From: Petunia secreta
Taxonomy: Eukaryota; Streptophyta; Magnoliopsida; Solanales; Solanaceae
Assembly (NCBI GenBank): GCA_029990175.1
Contig: JARKIP010000005.1
Coordinates: 31,195,501-31,259,500 of the forward strand
DNA: 64,000 bases
Direction of reading: 5' to 3'
This document shows positions 57,580-64,000 of this stretch, one piece after another. Every line of letters starts with the position of its first letter. The stretch's first letter is position 1. Under the pieces are notes generated by a model. That model was not told where the DNA came from. It made no database searches and worked only from the letters and a program-made list of their open reading frames with translations. The position numbers and the translations under genes were made by a program.

Positions 57580-58268
57580 CAAGCTCACCGAGGTCGTGGA
57601 AATTTCCGAGGTCGAGGCCGAGGCGCAAATGTTGGAAGAAATATTGAGCGTGAGGCTAATGATCGAGAAGATGAGTTTCCCGAACAGGCTAGAGGTGTTC
57701 GAGACTCAAACTTGAACAGTGTCAAGATTACTATTCCACCCTTTAAAGGAACTAGTGATCCCGATGAGTATCTTGAATGGAAGCTTAAAATGGAGCGCAT
57801 CTTTGAAACCAATGAGATGACCGATGAGAGGAAAGCTGCCCATGCCATTGCTTCGTTCGAAGCTTATGCATCAACATGGTGGGAATCTGACAAGAGGCAT
57901 AGAAGAAGAAATGACTATCCAGTAGTTGATACGTGGCCACAGTTGATGAGAGCTATGGATGCTAAGTATTTGAGTGCCAAGTACAGGCAGACTCAAATGC
58001 AAAAGCTCTATGAGTTAAAGCAAGGGTCCAAGTCTGTCCAAGAGTACCACGATGAGTTCGAAAAGGTTCGTTGAATCTTGATCTGGTCGAAGACGAAGAA
58101 CAAGCCATTATCAGATTCAAAAATGGTTTGGCTAGGGATGTGTCGTCTCAATTGAGGCTCCACGTGTATCACACGTTGGAAGATCTGTTCGATGCTGCCA
58201 CCGAAGCTGAAAAATTGGTGAAGGACGACAAGGCAAACCGGTATTGAGGAGTCACTACTTCTACTCCT
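57580..58268 (+). pseudogene. gag: H gag, C-terminal half, frameshifted
   Basis: Resumes with an RG-rich segment, then LNSVKITIPPFKG and the Gag core (WWES near 57880, YRQTQMQKLYELKQG). A 1-base deletion at about 58071 gives TGA at 58072-58074. Further on, in the corrected frame, TGA at 58245-58247 stands where relatives have an arginine CGA-type codon, suggesting C-to-T decay. Confidence 0.9.
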
Positions 58269-60143
58269 TTGAACCGAGGTAAAGAATGGAAGAGTCCAAA
58301 CCAAACAAGTGCTAACACTGTTCGAGATTCGAAGAGACCCTTCGAAAGAGGTGTGACCGTTAACCAGTCGAGAGAAGTGGGAGGTAAAGTTCAACTCAAC
58401 TCTCCTAGTGCTTCAAATATTCAGTGTCACAAATGCAAAGGTTATGGTCACATGGCAAAAGAGTGTCCAACTCGCAAGGTTATGCTTCTGCTCGAAGATG
58501 GAACCGTCCATGAGCAAGCGAGTGACACCGAGGAGGAATTTATCGAGGAGACTGACCGAGCTGAAGGTGATGATGATCATGAGGCTGCCGAAGCTGATCA
58601 TCCGGAAATGTTTCTTGTGGTTCGAAGGAATTTGAGCTGCATGACTCTTGAAGAAGAGGACAACCAAAGAGAAAACCTCTTTCATGCCCGATGTCGAGTG
58701 AGGGGAAAGGTGTGTTCGATGATCATTGATTCCGGTAGTTGTGCCAATGTAGTGAGCCAAACTTTGGTTTCACAAATGGGATTACCTACGATGAAGCATC
58801 CCCACCCTTACAAATTACAATGGCTGAACGAGTGTGGAGAATTGAGAGTTGTCAAACAAGTGTGGATCAAGTTCAAAATCGGAGAGTATCAAGATGAAAT
58901 GATATTCGATGTGGTTCCGATGCAAGCTTGTCATTTGCTATTAGGTCGACCGTGGCAGTATGACAGAACAGCTGTTCACAATGGCAGATCCAACACTTAC
59001 ACTGTGAAGCTCGATGGGAAGAGTTTCATACTCAAACCCTTGTCTCCAAAACAAGTCACCGAGGACTATAAACGGATGAAAGAATTGAAAGAAGCGGCCA
59101 AAGCTAAGCTTCCGATGGGAGCGAAATTGGGGCCCGAAGAGACTAACTCACCGCCCGAAGTGAAAGGAATTTGTGCAACCATGCAACCCGGTGAGATCTT
59201 ACGAGGCAACGACCACGGTCAGATGATGATTTGCCTCGTGCACAAGGGTATCTTTCTAAACTTTAATGATGATTTTTCTAATGATAACCCTTTGCCTTTG
59301 TTTGTTCGTAAAGTTTTGCAGGACTTCGAGGACATGTTTCCCGAGGAAATGCCAGGTGGATTACCTCCGTTAAGGGGAATCGAGCACCAAATTGACTTCG
59401 TGCCAGGGTCTCAAATCCCTAACAAACCTGCATACCGGTGTAGTCCCGAAGACACCAAAGAGCTCCAAAGGACGGTTGATGAATTGCTGAACAAGGGCCT
59501 CGTTCGTGAGAGCTTGAGTCCTTGCGCCGTTCCAGTTATCCTTGTCCCGAAGAAGGATGGAACATGGCGAATGTGTGTTGACTGTCGAGCAGTCAACAAA
59601 ATCACGATAAAGTATCGTCATCCTATCCCTCGATTAGATGACATGCTTGATGAATTGAGTGGTTCTTCATGCTTTACAAAGATTGACCTCAGGTCCGGTT
59701 ACCACCAGATCCGAATGAAGCCCGGAGACGAGTGGAAAACCGCATTCAAGACCAAATTTGGTCTATATGAATGGTTGGTAATGCCTTTTGGCTTATCCAA
59801 TGCACCGAGCACATTCATCCGATTGATGAACTATGTGCTCAAACCGTTCATAAACAAGTTCGTTGTCGTTTATTTCGATGACATACTTGTTTATAGTAGA
59901 ACCATGGATGAACATGTCGAACACCTAAGGCAAGTGCTCGAAAAGCATCGAGAAGAGAAGTTGTATGCCAACTTCAAGAAATGCGCCTTCGGTGTCGATC
60001 GTGTGGTCTTTCTTGGATTCGTTGTCAGTGCTAATGGTGTCGAAGTCGACGAATCAAAAGTCGAAGCCATCAAAGATTGGCCAACTCCGACCTCGGTATC
60101 ACAAGTTCGTAGTTTCCATGGCTTACCGAAGGTTTGTTCGTGA
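58269..60143 (+). CDS. pol: H zinc knuckle, PR and RT
   Basis: 624 residues after the stop. Zinc knuckle CHKCKGYGHMAKEC, acidic linker, PR DSG and GRPW, then RT with MPFG and YFDDILVYS, both intact. After RSFHGL an apparent 11-base deletion near 60123 shifts the frame, giving a stop at 60143. The frame does not begin at a natural start. Confidence 0.92.
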   Translation: MNRGKEWKSPNQTSANTVRDSKRPFERGVTVNQSREVGGKVQLNSPSASNIQCHKCKGYGHMAKECPTRKVMLLLEDGTVHEQASDTEEEFIEETDRAEGDDDHEAAEADHPEMFLVVRRNLSCMTLEEEDNQRENLFHARCRVRGKVCSMIIDSGSCANVVSQTLVSQMGLPTMKHPHPYKLQWLNECGELRVVKQVWIKFKIGEYQDEMIFDVVPMQACHLLLGRPWQYDRTAVHNGRSNTYTVKLDGKSFILKPLSPKQVTEDYKRMKELKEAAKAKLPMGAKLGPEETNSPPEVKGICATMQPGEILRGNDHGQMMICLVHKGIFLNFNDDFSNDNPLPLFVRKVLQDFEDMFPEEMPGGLPPLRGIEHQIDFVPGSQIPNKPAYRCSPEDTKELQRTVDELLNKGLVRESLSPCAVPVILVPKKDGTWRMCVDCRAVNKITIKYRHPIPRLDDMLDELSGSSCFTKIDLRSGYHQIRMKPGDEWKTAFKTKFGLYEWLVMPFGLSNAPSTFIRLMNYVLKPFINKFVVVYFDDILVYSRTMDEHVEHLRQVLEKHREEKLYANFKKCAFGVDRVVFLGFVVSANGVEVDESKVEAIKDWPTPTSVSQVRSFHGLPKVCS

Positions 60144-60260
60144 CTTTAGCACCGTGGCAGCTCCTTTAACCGAGCTGGTGAAGAAAGACCATCCATTTGT
60201 GTGGGAAGAGTCCCAAGAAAGGGCTTTCCAAGAGTTGAAACGGAGGCTTTGTTCTGCCCC
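60124..60260 (+). pseudogene. pol: H RT-RNase H connection, fragment
   Basis: YRRFVRDFSTVAAPLTELV and the following RNase H lead continue in a shifted frame until J's LTR at 60261. Confidence 0.85.
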
Positions 60261-61049
60261 TGATGAGACTCAAAATCGCGGAAGCAAGTAAAGTAGAGGC
60301 GGAAGCAATTAAGACACGATAACCAAGAAATAGGGATGGGGAAGGACAGAAAATAGAAGAAAAGAATGAATCAAACTAAAACACATAGATTGATTCAAAA
60401 GGGAGAAGAGACTTGAACCATTAAACGGGACTCACACTAGCGGTGATCCACCATGGATTCAACGTAAGAGATACATGAAGCCGAGCTTCAACAAGAATGG
60501 CCAAGCCTATTCTATCTTCTATTCTCTCAATTCAACATTAACTAACTACCAATTGAAATGACTAAGGCTCCTATTTATAGTCTTTCCTAAGACTAGGTAA
60601 TAATGACATAAAAGTCCCCACAAGTTGGGGTAAAGTAATAAAGACCACGTAGGGTCAAACTAGTAATTAATACTAGGCAAAATAGAAGTCTCGTCTTGGC
60701 TTGTTCAGGGGGTAGGCGGGGCGCCTGGAGCTAGGCGGGGCGCCTGGGAGTTGGGCAGTGAGCTGGGAAGCCTCTGGCTAGGCGGGGCGCCTGAAGCTAG
60801 GCGGGGCGCCTGGCTTAGGCTTGTGTCAGGCGGGGCGCCTGAGGCACTAGGCGGGGCGCCTGAGTACTGAGGCAGAATCCAATCCAGGCGGGGCGCCTGG
60901 CATGGGCGGGGCGCCTAGGCCTGCGGCCAACTCCTCGTCCTTCAAAATGTTCCCGAACTCTTCCCCGATGCTCTTGATCTCTCGTCCTTTGCATCCTCCA
61001 ATCCCGGCTCTTGATGGTAAGTGCCTTAGGCTCGATTTGGGTCTCATCA
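60261..61049 (-). repeat. J 3' LTR (789 bp)
   Basis: TGATGAGACTC...GGTCTCATCA on the plus strand. AGGCGGGGCGCCT palindromes at 60713-60920; TATA box (minus) at 60571-60580. R-U5 matches the E4 5' LTR. Confidence 0.92.
60571..60580 (-). promoter_or_regulatory. J LTR TATA box
   Basis: CCTATTTATA on the plus strand gives TATAAATAGG on the minus strand. Confidence 0.7.
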
Positions 61050-64000
61050 TCCTCCCCTTCTTGAAAGGATTTCGTCCTCGAAATCAAACCATCAAGACCT
61101 ACATCCAAAGACAAGCACATCCAAAAGCTCCTACTACAAGAGTAGGTTAGTGCAAATAGTGTGGAAAACACACTCTTATGGTATAGCCAAGCATCAATAA
61201 CAATGATAAAGCACATGTTTCCAAAGAAAACAACAAGCACTTGGCTTCCCCAATTGGTATACTCAACACATGATTCATCACGGGGATCAATAGGATAGAG
61301 AACATGCAAGATCAAGCCATTAAAATTCCTATGATTCCTAAGTCCAATAAGAACACACCAAAACTTTCCACTACAAGGGTGGGCAAGTCCAACAAGAGTG
61401 AGTGCAAGTGATATGGAAAGCACACTTTTGTGATAGAGCCAAGTATCAATACCAATCAAAAAGAAGAAGTCTCCAAAGGAAACATCAAGTTCTTGGCTCA
61501 ACAATGAAAAATAATCACTACCATAACAAGCAAAGAGATCAATAAGATATGGAACATGCAAGATTAAGCAACTAAGTTCCTTATGACCTCCAAGCTTATG
61601 GTCAACACGCCAAGCCTTCAATGCATTACTATCACAATGTGATTCATTGGCTTTGGCATGCCCAACACCCAAGGTGTAATCAACATGTGGGGTGGAGTGA
61701 ACAAAATAGTTCAATTGACAACTAACATCATATACTCCACTCCCCTTCTTGGAAGCACTCTTACACGCACCAAGAGTGGCTTCCTCACCTCCAAATCCAT
61801 CCCTAAGATAATCTCCCTCACTAGGCAAACTCCAAAGGAAGGTCTCCAAAATTGGCCCTTCATCATTATAGTCCATACAATGAAGGCTAGGACTACTAGA
61901 AGATGGTTCAACACAACCAATAGCAAGACCATTCATCCCACTTGGAGTCCCAAACAATGGATCATCCTTAGAGTCTATCTTTACATACCATGGAGGTTCT
62001 ATTTTACTATCAATTCTAGTCCGATACAATTCGCTACCACAAATGAGATTATCTTCACATAATGGAAAGGTGAAAGCATGCACTTCAAATTCATGGTCAC
62101 ATAAAAACATGGTATCAAGACTAGGTTCTTTACCCACACCCGAGGAGTCATCGGAAACAAATCGGTCCATCTCACACTCTAAAGACTCCTCAAGGTAACA
62201 ACCACCCTCACTAAGACAAATAGGTCCACCATTATCAAGCAATTCATCAAGGGAAAAGATAGGGTATTCATTCAACTCATCATCCCCTTTGTCAAATATA
62301 GGTGGGGTGTCATAACAAGGTTCACAAGCAAGGTCAACTACACATTCCTCACTAATGAGGGGTTCATTGAAAACCGAGCTCACATCATGATGTGGCTTAT
62401 CATCCCTCTCAACTAGTGGTTCACAATCACACATAAGTTGACCATTCGACTCTTCACTAGTTGCAAACACATTGTAATCATACACATCACCAACTAGTGT
62501 TGAGTTTTCACAAACGCTATCATAAGACAAAGAAGTAACTCGTTCAAGGGAAGAACTTTCACATACCTTTGATTGGCCATCTCGCTCACTCAATGCACTT
62601 GAAGTGTCTTGGATTGTCCCTTTACCTTGAAGCTCACATTGAAGATCTTCTTCACTTTGCCCATCAATCTTGGAACATGATTGAGGCTCCATGGATTGGC
62701 CTCCAAGAGTACCTACACAAGCATTCACAAAAGTAGGAGAAAAAGATAAAGGGTTAAGGTTAGAATAAGGGGTGTCCTCACTCTTTTTTCCCTCTTTCTT
62801 TTCTCTCATTTTCTTTTCAAGGTTAGGTGTAGATTCGGGTGGTGACATCCCACTCACATCACTCATCACATCCTCTCCTTTTTCCACTCGAGGAATGTCG
62901 CCGGTCACTCCCTTACTCCTCTCAATCTTTTGTCTCACAAATTCGGGTGAGTTGGGACGAGGCCCAAGAATACCCATAGCCGGAGTAGGTGGACTTTTTA
63001 CATCAACCCGGAATCTAGGACTAAGAGACTCATCACTTGAGGTCTCTTTCTTCTTTGTTGGTGAACCACTCGGCTTTGGAGCTTGTGGCTTGGGGTTCAC
63101 CTTGTTGACAATTGTCAACTCTTTTCTTGCACTAGTCCCACCGTTGCTTGTGATTGTAGGACTTCTTGTTTTCTTTCTTGCATTCTTAGATTGAGATACT
63201 TGCTCCTTTCCCTTTTTCATAGGCCAAGAGTATGTGCTAGGGTAGAACTTAAACTTTGCCCGGCAGGGTTCAATGTCATAAGTTCTTTGCCCCGTGCTCA
63301 CTTTGTACACATCCTTCACGATATCATACCGCACCCTCTTACCTTGCAACCACGGTTGTCCTAGCCAAACTCTATAATATTCCATAGGACACACATCACA
63401 CCAAATATATTCCTTGTAACTCCCTTGAGATATGAGTACCCGAGCTTCACTAGTAATCCAAACTCCTTGATACTCATAAGGATATTTCAATTTGTAGCAT
63501 GGTATCTTTAGTCTATTAACCCAAGAGACATTTACAAAATTAGCATAGGCTTCACTAACCTTGAGCAAGCATCATCCTCTACCATTCACCTCAAAAATGA
63601 ACCTACACTCACACATGTCTTGTATAGGATCAAGTCCAAGAAAACCATCACCCCCAAGTTGGGTGCTCCTTATCTCTCCACTAGTAGCAACACCACTAGA
63701 ATAACCTCCACTTCCCGTCACTCTTCCAACATTAGAAGTGTTGTTGAAAGTCGAGGAAGTAGTACCACTATGGAACCCATAATTGCCTCTCGCCTTGGTT
63801 CCATAACCCATAGCACCACTCCTACCACCACTACTAGAACAATGCACCCCCATAACGGTAAGAGCAATACCATTTCTCCTTCCACCCTTCACATGGGAAC
63901 TAGAAGATGCAAACCTCCCATTTCCCATGGAACAACCACCACCACCTCCCATACTATTGGAAGGTCCTCTACTACTCTCTTGCTCACCACAAGCAACATC
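60815..64000 (-). pseudogene. J unknown protein, one in-frame stop, partial N-terminus
   Basis: The frame is open from the window edge to 63572, where TGA (63572-63574) replaces a Gly codon of relatives; the same frame then continues from 63571 to 60815. Gly/Ser region with GGGGGCSMGNGR, altered PR-like segment (no DSG), PPTPAMGILGPRPNSPEF, VGDVYDYNVFATS, YDTPPIFDKGDDEL, GSGVYDVSC. The C-terminal module is present twice (DTWLYHKSV and DAWLYHKSVFS). It then runs without a stop through ISRTKSFQEGEDD over the PPT into the LTR. No RT or IN. Confidence 0.83.
61050..61085 (-). other. J polypurine tract and hairpin
   Basis: Minus strand AAGAAGGGGAGGA beside the LTR; GATTTCG-AGGA-CGAAATC at 61068-61085. 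Confidence 0.88.

Larger units (their letters stand above)
50225..60260 (+). mobile_element. H: gag-pol LTR retrotransposon with nested I, cut by J
   Basis: 5' LTR 50225-50971, primer site, leader, gag from 51338, I inserted at 51791-57574, rest of gag and pol to 60260, where J begins. The 3' part lies beyond the window. Left flank ACTAG. Coding region with several frameshifts and a stop. Confidence 0.9.
60261..64000 (-). mobile_element. J: non-autonomous LTR retrotransposon in H pol, partial
   Basis: 3' LTR 60261-61049, hairpin, PPT and the unknown ORF running to the window edge; leader and 5' LTR are outside. Left flank GCCCC. Related to E4 in U5 and to E4, K and I in protein. Confidence 0.92.

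Overview
The window is plant nuclear DNA made almost entirely of nested LTR retrotransposons, as expected of pericentromeric or other heterochromatic DNA. Evidence for a higher plant: Ty3/gypsy polyproteins in the order Gag, zinc knuckle, protease (PR), reverse transcriptase (RT), RNase H (RH), integrase (IN); primer binding sites matching plant initiator tRNA-Met (TGGTATCAGAGC); 5-bp target site duplications (TSDs); and no rRNA, tRNA or recognisable host gene. The species cannot be named from the sequence. The autonomous elements look CRM-like/chromoviral, because their reading frame runs through the polypurine tract (PPT) into the 3' LTR; this is an inference.

Layout, left part. E1 (1-5825, minus, cut by the window edge) sits in the 5' LTR of E2 (5826-15122, plus, fragments). 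E3 (7477-14755, minus, TSD GAGGA) sits in E2's gag. E4 (15123-33718, plus) sits further along the same gag. Element C (15905-29017, plus, TSD GTTTG) lies in the primer binding site of E4, and D (16059-23805, minus, TSD CTTAG) lies in C's 5' LTR. The nest is therefore four deep: E2 > E4 > C > D. E4's 3' LTR is cut by a 555-bp TRIM (33719-34273).

Layout, right part. A 5'-truncated minus element F (34276-35800) is followed by LTR G (35801-36526), which has a different primer site and a 379-bp inverted copy of itself. Then comes a 29-bp satellite (36930-37505 and 49838-50224), split by L (37506-49837, plus, TSD ACTAG), whose own 5' LTR holds K (37765-43551, plus, TSD CTAGC). H (50225 to beyond 60260, plus) follows, with I (51791-57574, minus, TSD GAAGG) in its gag and J (60261 to the window end, minus) in its pol.

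How the parts work together. E1, E3, D and H carry gag-pol; E3, D and H are visibly broken, and E1 is open as far as the window shows. Seven others (C, E4, F, K, L, I, J) share the LTR end type, the PPT and a hairpin beside it, and five of them show the tRNA-Met primer site, but RT, RNase H and the integrase core are replaced by a long protein I do not recognise. L is most informative: intact Gag, zinc knuckle and PR, then the unknown segment, then a stub of the integrase C-terminus. This looks like a diversified set of non-autonomous, protein-coding retroelements mobilised by gag-pol partners. D is the best partner candidate for L and E2, because their R-U5 and leader regions nearly match. 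LTRs and leaders also carry arrays of short GC-rich palindromes in three sequence classes, usually matched between LTR and leader of one element.
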